Shown piece after piece: positions 17,343-25,405 of a stretch of 47,173 nucleotides of DNA. Made by a program: the position numbers and the translations under genes. Position 1 is the first letter of the stretch, and every line of letters starts with the position of its first letter. Where the stretch lies: contig JAOTUB010000014.1 of NCBI GenBank assembly GCA_029864095.1, forward strand, positions 1 through 47,173. Direction: 5' to 3'. Source of the stretch: Gammaproteobacteria bacterium. Its GTDB lineage: Bacteria > Pseudomonadota > Gammaproteobacteria > Steroidobacterales > Woeseiaceae. A model generated the notes under the pieces. It saw nothing but the letters and a program-made list of their open reading frames with translations. It was not told where the DNA came from and searched no databases.

Positions 17343-17689
17343 CCGCGCCCACTCATGCAGCGCTTGAACACGAGCTGTTTTTCCCGGTCCGCGTCCAGGC
17401 CCGAGCGCGTGCCGCCGTACAAGCCACCGACGGCCGCGCCTTCGGCGACGTCGCTGGAATTGCCGCCAACGGCGCCCGCGGCCGCACCGATGACCGCGCC
17501 GATTCCGGCTCCTTTGGCGACGCCCTTCGCCATGACGACCTCATCCGTATAGGCCTCACACTCCCGCCAGTCACGGTCGTACTCGTCCTTGTCGACACCT
17601 CTCATGTCAATAATCGGATTGGGGTTCGCAGCGCAGCCCGCAGCGAGTGCGACCGTAAACGCCAGAATGATTGACTTGATTGCGTCCAT
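17324..17689 (-). CDS. Glycine-zipper lipoprotein
   Basis: About 121 residues from ATG 17689, preceded by GGGA at suitable spacing; more distal starts are possible. Lipobox LAAGC near residue 19, then an acidic segment with a conserved-looking Cys (WRECEAYTDEV), a glycine zipper (KGAGIGAVIGAAAGAVGG) and a C-terminal RCMSGRGY. The layout is that of small outer-membrane lipoproteins with a glycine-zipper helix, whose exact role is usually unknown. The 3' end is embedded in a 19-bp tandem duplication. Confidence 0.8.
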   Translation of the reverse strand: MDAIKSIILAFTVALAAGCAANPNPIIDMRGVDKDEYDRDWRECEAYTDEVVMAKGVAKGAGIGAVIGAAAGAVGGNSSDVAEGAAVGGLYGGTRSGLDADREKQLVFKRCMSGRGYRVLN

Positions 17690-17772
17690 CACGATTCCCA
17701 TTAAACTCAACTACCCTCGATACAACAACGCAGCAGTCTTGGCTCCGTTGACAGGATGCACGGTATATTTGG

Positions 17773-18687
17773 ATGGCCCCGACATCACATAGTTCAACCG
17801 CGCGCGCAATCCTCTACGCGTTCCTGGCGAATTTCGGCATTGCCATTGCCAAGACCTGGGCTGCTATGGTGACCGGTTCCGGCAGCATGCTCGCGGAGGC
17901 GATTCATTCCTATGCCGACACGGGCAACCAGGTGCTGCTCTATCTGGGACTGACGCAGTCGCAGCGCCCGCCGGATTCCAAGCATCCGCTCGGCTACGGC
18001 AAGCTCAGCTATTTCTGGAGTTTTATCGTCGCGCTGCTGCTATTCAGCCTTGGCGGCTTGTTCTCGATTTACGAGGGCTGGCACAAATTCAACCACCCGG
18101 AAGAGCTGTCACAGGTCTGGATCGCAATTGTTGTTCTCGTGATTGCGATCCTGCTGGAGGCGGGCTCATTACTTGGTTGTCTGCGTGAGATTCGCAACGT
18201 GCGCGGAGACAGGCCGTTTCTCGAGTGGCTTGAGCACACGCGCAATTCCGAGCTCGTTGTCGTGCTCGGCGAAGACATAGGCGCGCAGCTAGGATTGATT
18301 CTGGCGCTAGGCTTCCTGATTGCCGCTTCGATAACCGGCGATCCGGTTTACGATGCGCTTGGGTCGATGTGCATCGGTGTGATTCTGCTCGTGATCTCCA
18401 TCTTCATCGCCTGGCGCGTCAAATCACTACTGGTCGGTCGTTCGGCCGATCCGGAGATTCAGAAAGCGATCGATGCAATCATCGCTGACGAAGACTGCAT
18501 CGATCGCGTGTTCAACACGATTACGATTCAGTTCGGACCCGATACGATGCTCGCCGCCAAGCTCAAAATGCACCAGGGAATAGACATCGACGCGGCGGTC
18601 GCAATCATCAACACTCTCGAGCGCAAACTGAAAGAGCGAATCCCGAACTTGAAATGGTGTTTCATAGAGCCCGACGTCACAGACTGA
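17773..18687 (+). CDS. Cation diffusion facilitator transporter, SLC30A9-like
   Basis: 304 residues with about six membrane helices and a soluble C-terminal ferredoxin-like domain, the CDF plan. Helix 2 keeps a metal site (EAIHSYADT, His45 and Asp49). Helix 5 has LGEDIGAQLG in place of the usual (H/D)xxxD, which is the pattern of the SLC30A9-like branch rather than the classical Zn/Cd exporters. The HPLGYGK loop is typical. Cargo is therefore uncertain: a divalent metal, or a role distinct from zinc export. Stands alone; convergent with mscS. Confidence 0.88.
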   Translation: MAPTSHSSTARAILYAFLANFGIAIAKTWAAMVTGSGSMLAEAIHSYADTGNQVLLYLGLTQSQRPPDSKHPLGYGKLSYFWSFIVALLLFSLGGLFSIYEGWHKFNHPEELSQVWIAIVVLVIAILLEAGSLLGCLREIRNVRGDRPFLEWLEHTRNSELVVVLGEDIGAQLGLILALGFLIAASITGDPVYDALGSMCIGVILLVISIFIAWRVKSLLVGRSADPEIQKAIDAIIADEDCIDRVFNTITIQFGPDTMLAAKLKMHQGIDIDAAVAIINTLERKLKERIPNLKWCFIEPDVTD

Positions 18688-18705
18688 CGCCGGGTACGGA
18701 TCGTA

Positions 18706-19554
18706 CTAGGCGGATTCTTTGTACAGGTGTACGTCCCGTTGCGGGAACGGGATTGAGATACCTTGCTTGTCAAAGCGCTTCTTGATGGCTTCAGTCAGGT
18801 CAAACTTGACGGCCCAATAGTCGCTCGTATTGACCCAGGGCCGCACGACAAAGTTGACGCTGCTGTCGCCAAGCTCCGAAACGGCGATGGTGCACGCCGG
18901 CTCGCCAAGGATACGATCGTCTGCCGCGATAAGGTCCTGAATCGTGCTACGGACCTTGTCGAGGTCATCGCCATAGCTGACGCCGACAACCATGTCCACG
19001 CGCCGCGTCTCGTTCGCGGAATAGTTGATGATCACACTGTTCATGACCTGGCTATTGGGCACGATAATAGTCTTGTTGTCCGGGGTCTTAAATGTCGTCG
19101 TCAGTATTTGCACGCCTTCGACCGTGCCACCGATACCAGCGGCTTCCACGTAGTCGCCAACGCGGTAGGGCCGAAACAGCACGATCAGCACACCGGCGGC
19201 AAAATTTGACAGCGAGCCCTGCAGCGCAAGGCCTACAGCGAGGCCGGCGGCACCAAGAACGGCAATCAACGACGTCGTTTGCACGCCAAGCGCGCCGATC
19301 GCAGCAATAATGACGAAAACGAGCAGCACCATGCGCACGAGATTGGTAACGAACGTTTCGAGCGTCTTGTCGACTTCCTGTTTCTGCATCAGGGCCTTGA
19401 GGCCGCGTACGAGTATGCCGATGATCGAGCGACCGACGACGAAGATGACCAGCGCGGTCACGAGATTGATCCCGAACTCCACGCCAGTGGTCTGCAGTAA
19501 CCCGAGAATTTCGGTCCAGTCGAGCCCCAGGTCGGGGAGGTTTGCTTGATCCAT
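18706..19554 (-). CDS. mscS: Small-conductance mechanosensitive channel, MscS type
   Basis: 282 residues, the size of E. coli MscS. Three N-terminal membrane helices; the pore helix segment GAAGLAVGLALQGSLSNFAAGVLI shows the Gly/Ala packing typical of TM3; then FRPYRVGDYVEAAGIGGTVEGV of the beta domain and a C-terminal alpha/beta domain. Opens under membrane tension to release solutes during hypo-osmotic shock. Ribosome-binding site AAAGGAAAG upstream of the ATG. Lies 21 bp downstream of the EamA permease gene's end side by side on the same strand, so it could be distally co-transcribed with the 21.6-19.6 kb genes or have its own promoter. Confidence 0.95.
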   Translation of the reverse strand: MDQANLPDLGLDWTEILGLLQTTGVEFGINLVTALVIFVVGRSIIGILVRGLKALMQKQEVDKTLETFVTNLVRMVLLVFVIIAAIGALGVQTTSLIAVLGAAGLAVGLALQGSLSNFAAGVLIVLFRPYRVGDYVEAAGIGGTVEGVQILTTTFKTPDNKTIIVPNSQVMNSVIINYSANETRRVDMVVGVSYGDDLDKVRSTIQDLIAADDRILGEPACTIAVSELGDSSVNFVVRPWVNTSDYWAVKFDLTEAIKKRFDKQGISIPFPQRDVHLYKESA

Positions 19555-19575
19555 TTTGCTTTCCTTTGTGCTGGC

Positions 19576-20451
19576 TTATGTTGTCTTGCTGCGCAGAATC
19601 AGCCAGTTGCCCGCGAGCGTCAGCATAATGCCAAGCGCTGCGATCGCGGTCCACCGGTACCCCTCGACGACTGTCGAGATTGCCAGAGCGACGACCGGGA
19701 ACAATACCGAGCTGTAAGCGGCGCGAGCTGAACCGATGCGGCGAATCAGTGCCAGGTAACAGCCGAACGCAATGGCCGAGCCGAAGACCGCCAGGTACGC
19801 AAGTGAGATAATGTAGCCCGGTTGCATCGAAAAATTGAACTCTCGTCCGAGCCAAGCTGCGATAAGCGAAGATAACAATGCAGACCACGCCATGGCATGT
19901 GCATTTACCGCGATGACCGGTAACTCGTGTCGCGTATTGATGACGGCCGTCATATTGCCGAACGACGCGAGGATAGTCCCAAGCAGAACTAACGACATCC
20001 CGACAATCGTATTGTCCCCAAAGCTGAGGACCGAAACCTCGGGCCAGAAGATCATCGCTATCCCGCCGAGCCCTAATAGTCCGGCGATCACTAGCCGGCC
20101 ATCGATTCGCGTATTGAAGAAGATTCGCTCGTTGATCGCGTTGAAAAGCACAATGCTGCTAAACACAACGGCAACCAATCCCGATGTGATTCGTGCCGTC
20201 GCGTAATACACGAGAAGGTAATTCAGACAGAAGAGCAACGTACCCTGCAATAGTACAAAGCCATAAGCATTTGCAGGAAGGCGTATTTGGCGCCCTGAAA
20301 TCAGCGCGTAGCCATAAAGCAGCACAGCTGCAATGCCGAATCGGTAACCGACAGACACCTCCGCGGCGACGACGCCGAATTGAAACGGTATTGCCGCCCA
20401 GGTGGAGCCCCAGATCATGACGACTGCGGCGTACAGGAATAATACCTGCAT
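19576..20451 (-). CDS. EamA/DMT-type permease
   Basis: 291 residues with about ten membrane helices in two EamA repeats: VMIWGSTWAAIPFQFG at the start and the second half ending WTAIAALGIMLTLAGNWLIL. This is the drug/metabolite transporter layout; the substrate cannot be inferred. Start chosen at ATG 20451 (MQVLFLYAAVV), because any longer reading would run into the upstream propeller gene in a different frame. Only four bases separate the upstream stop (20456) from this start, indicating coupling to the royal-jelly-type propeller gene. Confidence 0.88.
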   Translation of the reverse strand: MQVLFLYAAVVMIWGSTWAAIPFQFGVVAAEVSVGYRFGIAAVLLYGYALISGRQIRLPANAYGFVLLQGTLLFCLNYLLVYYATARITSGLVAVVFSSIVLFNAINERIFFNTRIDGRLVIAGLLGLGGIAMIFWPEVSVLSFGDNTIVGMSLVLLGTILASFGNMTAVINTRHELPVIAVNAHAMAWSALLSSLIAAWLGREFNFSMQPGYIISLAYLAVFGSAIAFGCYLALIRRIGSARAAYSSVLFPVVALAISTVVEGYRWTAIAALGIMLTLAGNWLILRSKTT

Positions 20452-20455
20452 GCAT

Positions 20456-21574
20456 CTACTGACCGGGCGTTCCGGCCGTGCCCGGTTGGAAGCGGAAGAT
20501 CGTATACGGTCCGCTGGACCTGATGTGCGCCTGTGATTGCAGTACGACATCGGCCAGTGCGCTGTCAGCAATATACAACCAACCGTCGGGCCCGAACGAC
20601 AAAGCGTCGGGCCAACGCAATCTTGGTGAACGGACGAGCGTGCGCAGATCTTTCTCCTTGTCGACCACGAAGATCGAGCCGTGTTCGACGTCAGTGATGT
20701 AGACATTACTTTCGACGTCGATGCTCAGGCCGTCGCTGAGAGGCTTTGTCACGTAGCGTTCGATTCGCGCGGCAATTTGTGCATTGGGTATGGAAGGGTC
20801 GGTGAGGTCGCTCAGCCGGACCCGGTAAAGGCCCGATCCGGTCAGCGCGCCGAAAAACAACCACTCATCGCCAAGCGCGATGCCATCAACGCCGCCGCGA
20901 AGCGACACAATGCCGCCACCGAAAGTCATTTTCCGGTCCTGACTCCGAATCAGATACTTCTGCGCAGCGACCGACAGATGTGATTCAAGGACACGCCGGG
21001 CCGATGCCGATTCAATGTCGTAAACGATGATTGCCGGCTTTTTTCGCCAGAAGCTCGCGTCCGCAATGATGATCGTCCTGCCGTCCGCGCTAACCTGCAG
21101 GTCCTGCAGGAACGAACCCACCGGTGCGATGTCTTTGGCGAAGCGTTGATCGTGAACCAGATTGCCGGTGTCGAGATCGAAGGCGAGCAGACGCGCCGTG
21201 CGAATTCCATGGTTGCCATGATCGACTGTCCAGAGACGATTGAACCGATCCACGACGACGCCGAGAACCGTGTCGAACAGGCGCGCCTGCGAGGCACCGT
21301 CTGGAAACGGCTCAGATGCACCGTCCACGTACTCTAGTAGCTTGTTGCCCTGGGGTCGGGATTCGGGGTGCACTGTAAAAAACAGCCGGCCGGTCGCGCT
21401 AACGGCGACATTGCCAATGGGCTCGGGATAGGACAGGACCTCTTCGATAACATTCTCACCGAGAATAGGCGGAGTCGAAAGATCCGGGTATGGGTCGCCG
21501 CCACCGTATCGTACCCAAACGGTGGTCGTTACGATCACTGCCAGTATCAGCAGGAACAGCAGGATTTTCTTCAT
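20456..21574 (-). CDS. Major royal jelly/yellow-like beta-propeller protein
   Basis: 372 residues. An N-terminal hydrophobic segment (about 3-21) is a signal or anchor. The body matches the MRJP/yellow (L-dopachrome-tautomerase-related) propeller: LFDTVLGVVVDRFNRLWTVDHG, SFLQDLQVSADGRTIIIAD and FGGGIVSLRGGVDGIALG. Bacterial members have no settled function; lactonase-like or ligand-binding roles have been suggested for related propellers. Immediately upstream of an EamA permease with a 4-bp gap, so the two likely work on related compounds (inference). Confidence 0.8.
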   Translation of the reverse strand: MKKILLFLLILAVIVTTTVWVRYGGGDPYPDLSTPPILGENVIEEVLSYPEPIGNVAVSATGRLFFTVHPESRPQGNKLLEYVDGASEPFPDGASQARLFDTVLGVVVDRFNRLWTVDHGNHGIRTARLLAFDLDTGNLVHDQRFAKDIAPVGSFLQDLQVSADGRTIIIADASFWRKKPAIIVYDIESASARRVLESHLSVAAQKYLIRSQDRKMTFGGGIVSLRGGVDGIALGDEWLFFGALTGSGLYRVRLSDLTDPSIPNAQIAARIERYVTKPLSDGLSIDVESNVYITDVEHGSIFVVDKEKDLRTLVRSPRLRWPDALSFGPDGWLYIADSALADVVLQSQAHIRSSGPYTIFRFQPGTAGTPGQ

Positions 21575-21636
21575 TTTTGGCTGCTGTCCTCAGTGTGTTC
21601 TCCCGGACCGGGATTCTACATGATTGCCGAGTCGTG

Positions 21637-22527
21637 TCAGGCGAGAAATGCAACGACCCACGCGACGATAATGATCAGCAGCGCGAGCACCGCCGCAGAG
21701 ATTTGCCAGCGCGGGCGGACGAGCTGGTCGCGCACCAGCGTCAGTAACACACCACCGCTAAGGCCGCAGAGAAAGCCCATCAGATGCGCGCCGACGTCGG
21801 TATTGGATTCGGCGCTGCCGTCACCCGTACCCGTGTACATGAGCAGGGCGAAACCGCCGACGATCGGACCGACCCGGTACGGCCATTTCTCCTGCGACAT
21901 CAGTTTGGCGCGCCAGACGAAACCGGCGAGCAGGCCAAGTGCGGCGAAGACGGCCGTCGACGCGCCGATCGAACGATGCGATGACTCGAGCAGCAGGGTA
22001 TTAAGTGCATTGCCCGAGGCACCGGCCAGCACAATGGCCAGCCAGGCAATACCCGGGCCGAGCAGGCGGCCGGCGAACAGGCCGAAAAATGCGCCGAACA
22101 CGAGGTTTCCGAGCAGATGGCGCAGCCCTGCATGCAAGGTCAGCGCCGTTATGGTTCGCCACCATTCGCCCGCGCGGACCAGCACGCCGTCGACACGTCC
22201 TGCACCCACCCAGTCCTTTGCAAAATACGATTCGCCTGCGAGCCACGCCACGGCACAAATGACCAGGACGTAGGCAACGACGCCGGGCAACGCGTTCTGA
22301 TGGACGAAGGGTTTGACTACTTTCGGTCGCCGCGGAGGGTTCTCCTGCTCATAGAGCCGGAGCTCTTGCATCGCTCGGGCCGAGTATTCAGCCGGTACGA
22401 TCACAGCACATCCTGCAACATCGTCGACGATTTCATAGGGAATTTGTAATGACGTAAGCACAAGGGCGCGATCCGAACACGCCCGCCGGTTGCGGCTTTC
22501 AAATACTACTCTCATGTCACTAATCAT
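21637..22527 (-). CDS. Rhomboid-family intramembrane serine protease with N-terminal cytosolic domain
   Basis: 296 residues. Residues 1-75 form a soluble domain (resembling the DUF2007-like signal-transducing domain: RRACSDRALVLTSLQIPYEIV). The rhomboid core follows: HAGLRHLLGN in TM2, the catalytic serine in GAST (consensus GxSG, here Thr in the last place) and the catalytic His in GAHLMGFLCG. Cleaves substrates inside the membrane; targets unknown. An ATG at 22515 is an alternative start. Divergent from the SRPBCC gene. Confidence 0.88.
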   Translation of the reverse strand: MISDMRVVFESRNRRACSDRALVLTSLQIPYEIVDDVAGCAVIVPAEYSARAMQELRLYEQENPPRRPKVVKPFVHQNALPGVVAYVLVICAVAWLAGESYFAKDWVGAGRVDGVLVRAGEWWRTITALTLHAGLRHLLGNLVFGAFFGLFAGRLLGPGIAWLAIVLAGASGNALNTLLLESSHRSIGASTAVFAALGLLAGFVWRAKLMSQEKWPYRVGPIVGGFALLMYTGTGDGSAESNTDVGAHLMGFLCGLSGGVLLTLVRDQLVRPRWQISAAVLALLIIIVAWVVAFLA

Positions 22528-22577
22528 GGTTTGCGGTAAGCTTAACAGCCGCTTTGAAGCCGAGACAGGGCCCGCTC

Positions 22578-23129
22578 ATGAGACACTCTCCGATCGTTCT
22601 GATGATTGCCGTATGCGCGACCAGCGATGTCGCAATTGCCGAAGTTGTTGATGCGAGCCCAGGTGGTTTCTCGCTCGTCCAGGAAGTTGCTATCGATGCC
22701 CCAAGGAGCGATGTCTGGCGTGCGGCGGTCTACGAAGTTGGTCAGTGGTGGAGTAGCAATCACACAATTTCGGGTGACGCCAGGAATATGAGGATCGATC
22801 CCAGGCCGCAGGGTTGTTTCTGCGAAGCGATCGGCGAGCATACGGGCGTTGTGCATCTTACGGTTACCTTCGTGAATACAGACGTACTGCTGCGGCTCAC
22901 CGGAGGACTCGGCCCGCTCGGATTGATGGGCGTAAGTGGTAACATGACGTGGGAGTTTTTCGATACCGAGGCGGGCACGCGCGTCGTATTCTCATACGTC
23001 GTCGGCGGTTATAGCCCCAGCGGACTGGATGAAATTGCCGGGCCGGTCGACTTCGTGATCGGTGAAGCGCTGCAGCGGCTCAAAGCGCATATCGAGACCG
23101 GTGATGCGGACAACGCCAGTATCGAATGA
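22578..23129 (+). CDS. Exported SRPBCC (START-like) domain protein
   Basis: 183 residues. Start at ATG 22578 gives a signal peptide (about 1-21, ending DVAIA). The remainder is a single SRPBCC domain (FSLVQEVAIDAPRSDVWRAAV, then LTVTFVNTDVLLRLTGGLGPL and NMTWEFFDTEAGTRVVFSYVV), which forms a hydrophobic ligand-binding cavity. Periplasmic lipid or small-molecule binding is inferred. Its end overlaps the start of the NUDIX gene by 26 bp, and NUDIX in turn overlaps the MBL gene, so the three form a tight operon. Confidence 0.75.
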   Translation: MRHSPIVLMIAVCATSDVAIAEVVDASPGGFSLVQEVAIDAPRSDVWRAAVYEVGQWWSSNHTISGDARNMRIDPRPQGCFCEAIGEHTGVVHLTVTFVNTDVLLRLTGGLGPLGLMGVSGNMTWEFFDTEAGTRVVFSYVVGGYSPSGLDEIAGPVDFVIGEALQRLKAHIETGDADNASIE

Positions 23130-23844
23130 GGCCCCTGCACCGCGGCCTTCATCAACCGTTGTGCTTGTCCGCCCGGCAGACCCGGCGCCCGAGATTTTCA
23201 TGGTAAAGCGTCATGAGCTTGCCTCGTTTGGATCTGCCTATGCATTTCCTGGCGGTGTACTCGAGGATGCTGATCGCCGTGTGCACGATCGCTGCGTCGG
23301 TGTTTCACCTGCCGCTGCAGGTCGGCTGCTGGGGCTCGAAAAGGGCGGCCTGGACTACTTTAGTGCGGCCGTGCGTGAGCTATTTGAAGAGACGGGCGTA
23401 CTGCTTGGACAGACGCGGTTCGATGCGGACAAACTCGTTGAGCTTCGCGTGAAGCTCAACGAAGGCTTTCTGACCTGGGACACGTTCGCTGCCGAAGGCG
23501 AACTCGAGCTGCAATGTGACGCGCTCCATTATTTCAGTTTCTGGATAACGCCTGTCGGGTTGCCAAAGCGCTACTCGACGCGCTTCTTCCTCGCAGAGCT
23601 GCCTGCAGAACAACAGGCGGTCCACTGCGGCAGCGAACTGACTCAGTCATGCTGGATGTCGGCGCGGGACATCCTCGTTGCCCACGAAGACAAGAGAATG
23701 ACCGTGCATTACCCAACCCGCAAGACGCTCGAACGCGTGCAGCAATTCAATTCAACCCGTGCGCTGCTCGAATGGGCGCGATGTTGTGCAGAGAAAGGTG
23801 TGATCTGTGACCAACCCGCCTTCGGGCCGGACCTGCTTCGATGA
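23104..23844 (+). CDS. NUDIX hydrolase, NUDT19/CoA-pyrophosphatase-like
   Basis: About 246 residues from ATG 23104. The NUDIX box is split as in the NUDT19-like group: FPGG at 48-51, an insertion of about 40 residues, then AAVRELFEETGVLL (88-101) with the metal-binding REXXEE. NUDT19-like enzymes hydrolyse CoA and acyl-CoA; the specificity here is an inference from the insertion. Overlaps the SRPBCC gene upstream and the MBL hydrolase downstream by four bases (ATGA), showing translational coupling. Confidence 0.85.
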   Translation: MRTTPVSNEAPAPRPSSTVVLVRPADPAPEIFMVKRHELASFGSAYAFPGGVLEDADRRVHDRCVGVSPAAAGRLLGLEKGGLDYFSAAVRELFEETGVLLGQTRFDADKLVELRVKLNEGFLTWDTFAAEGELELQCDALHYFSFWITPVGLPKRYSTRFFLAELPAEQQAVHCGSELTQSCWMSARDILVAHEDKRMTVHYPTRKTLERVQQFNSTRALLEWARCCAEKGVICDQPAFGPDLLR

Positions 23845-24707
23845 CGTCGTTCGGTCCCGAAATGCCGGACTACAGCGAACTCGCGCCGGGCATCCGACGC
23901 ATTGTCGCGCCCAACCCGTCAATGATGACCGGGCCCGGAACCAACACCTATCTCTTCGGTACTGAAGAAATCGCCGTGGTCGACCCGGGCCCGACGATCG
24001 GCAGGCACCTCGACAACATTGTCGAAAAAGCCGCTGCCCCGATTCGCTGGATTCTCGTGACGCATACGCACCCTGATCATTCGCCCGGCGCGGCGCTGCT
24101 CGCCGAGTCGACAGGTGCCGAGCTGCTCGGGATGCCCGCACCCAAAGGTCAGCATCAGGACAAGTCGTTCATTCCGACTCGCGTTCTGGCAGATGGCGAT
24201 GCATTGCAAACGGACGAGTTCCGGCTCGAGGTCGTGCACACGCCCGGGCATGCGTCGAATCATGTTTGCTACCGGCATGAAGCGCTTGATTGGCTGTTCA
24301 CTGGCGATCATGTGATCGATGGTTCAACCGTCGTTATTGATCCGCCCGACGGCAACATGAAGCACTACCTCGAGTCGCTGCAGCGCGCCAGGGAATTGCA
24401 CTGCGATGCGCTGTTGCCGGGTCACGGCGAGCTGATCGACGATCCCGTTCGCATCATCGACTGGATAATCGGTCATCGACTGCAACGTGAGGCGAAAGTG
24501 GTTGCCGCGATCGAGGCTAACCCTAACCTGACAGCGCACGCGCTTGTGCCACATGTCTACAAAGACGTAGATCCGAAACTTTATGGCTGGGCAGAACGCT
24601 CGCTGCTTGCGCACGCGCTGAAACTCGAGGCGGACGGCGTCGCAGTTCGGAGCAGGGGGCGCTGGACCGTGTATAGGCCCGCCACGGCGGGCGATGATCG
24701 AGTCTAA
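23841..24707 (+). CDS. Metallo-beta-lactamase-fold hydrolase, LACTB2-like
   Basis: 288 residues with no signal peptide. Metal-binding motifs: THTHPDH (His75, His77, Asp79, His80), HTPGHAS, the bridging Asp in TGDHV and PGHG. C-terminal winged-helix-like segment (about 215-275: AHALVPHVYKDVDPKLYGWAERSLLAHALKLEADG) as in LACTB2-type proteins. LACTB2 relatives include RNases and thioesterases; pairing with an acyl-CoA-type NUDIX protein makes a small-molecule ester or CoA substrate at least as likely as RNA. Starts within the NUDIX stop (4-bp overlap). Confidence 0.87.
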   Translation: MTSFGPEMPDYSELAPGIRRIVAPNPSMMTGPGTNTYLFGTEEIAVVDPGPTIGRHLDNIVEKAAAPIRWILVTHTHPDHSPGAALLAESTGAELLGMPAPKGQHQDKSFIPTRVLADGDALQTDEFRLEVVHTPGHASNHVCYRHEALDWLFTGDHVIDGSTVVIDPPDGNMKHYLESLQRARELHCDALLPGHGELIDDPVRIIDWIIGHRLQREAKVVAAIEANPNLTAHALVPHVYKDVDPKLYGWAERSLLAHALKLEADGVAVRSRGRWTVYRPATAGDDRV

Positions 24708-24711
24708 ATCA

Positions 24712-24741
24712 TTGTTTTTACTTATAAAGTTTTGTTATTAA
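24712..24741 (+). promoter_or_regulatory. Possible promoter upstream of fdxA
   Basis: TTGTTT (24712-24717), an 18-bp spacer and TATTAA (24736-24741) in an AT-rich patch just after the MBL gene; about 140 bp upstream of fdxA. Moderate match only. Confidence 0.35.
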
Positions 24742-24776
24742 TGTTCCACAGAGGCAACCCGACCGGGCGCGACGTG

Positions 24777-24795
24777 GGCAATTCAGCGAATTGCC
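24777..24795. repeat. Perfect 8-bp inverted repeat upstream of fdxA
   Basis: GGCAATTC-AGC-GAATTGCC. It lies between the predicted promoter and fdxA and could be an operator or an mRNA hairpin. No family match recognised. Confidence 0.5.
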
Positions 24796-24881
24796 GCAGG
24801 CCTGACTCACCCCCGGGGAGCGGCTTGATATGATCGATCACTTCGCATAGCGTACGCGGGCCAGATTTTGAGGACCACCAC

Positions 24882-25205
24882 ATGACATTCGTTGTCACCG
24901 AAGCCTGTATCAAGTGCAAATTGACGGACTGCGTCGAGGTTTGCCCGGTTGACTGTTTCCACGAAGGACCGAACTTTCTCGTCATCGATCCCGAGGAGTG
25001 CATCGACTGCACTCTGTGCGAACCCGAATGTCCGGTCGAGGCGATCTATTCCGAAGACGAATTGCCGGCGGGTCAGGAACATTTCCTCGAACTCAACGCG
25101 GAACTATCCGCGGAATGGCCGGTTATCACCGAGATGAAAGACCCGCCCGACGATGCCGACGAATGGCGAGACGTGAAGGACAAGCTGCAATACCTGGAGC
25201 GGTGA
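24882..25205 (+). CDS. fdxA: FdxA, 7Fe ferredoxin
   Basis: 107 residues, the Azotobacter FdI-type ferredoxin carrying one [3Fe-4S] and one [4Fe-4S] cluster. Cysteine pattern: C9, C17, C21 and C25 in the first half, C40, C43, C46 and C50 in [11 protein letters not shown], plus the family's C-terminal extension. Cytoplasmic one-electron carrier; FdxA homologues are linked to redox homeostasis. Monocistronic by context: about 175 bp of non-coding sequence upstream and a dispersed repeat downstream. Confidence 0.96.
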   Translation: MTFVVTEACIKCKLTDCVEVCPVDCFHEGPNFLVIDPEECIDCTLCEPECPVEAIYSEDELPAGQEHFLELNAELSAEWPVITEMKDPPDDADEWRDVKDKLQYLER

Positions 25206-25220
25206 GGTTATTCCGCGCGC

Positions 25221-25359
25221 GACCGGAATATTTGTCCCCCTAATTCTCGGTTGATCGGCAACATCCTGTTGCCGACCCTTTGGGCGCACTGCGTGCGTCC
25301 AAAATCGCTCCTGGCGATTTAATCGCTGCGCCTTATTTCCCGGGGACAAACATCCCGTC
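25221..25359 (+). repeat. Dispersed structured repeat, copy B (best-preserved ends)
   Basis: About 139 bp between fdxA and the convergent dehalogenase-like gene. Terminal inverted repeats: GACCGGAATATTTGTCCCC (25221-25239) against GGGGACAAACATCCCGTC (25342-25359). Inside are three stem-loops: 25257-25273 (7 bp), 25282-25300 (8 bp, extended by TTT/AAA) and 25302-25320 (7 bp). Confidence 0.9.
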
Positions 25360-25405
25360 CGCGCGCCCAACGAACCTGCATCGAACGGCCAAGGGGCCGC
25401 GGCAT

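Noticed and set aside
20452..20706. Long N-terminal extension of the EamA permease
   Set aside because: It lies inside the upstream propeller gene in another frame and has low-complexity Arg/Ser/Pro-rich sequence typical of a shadow frame; ATG 20451 gives the normal protein.
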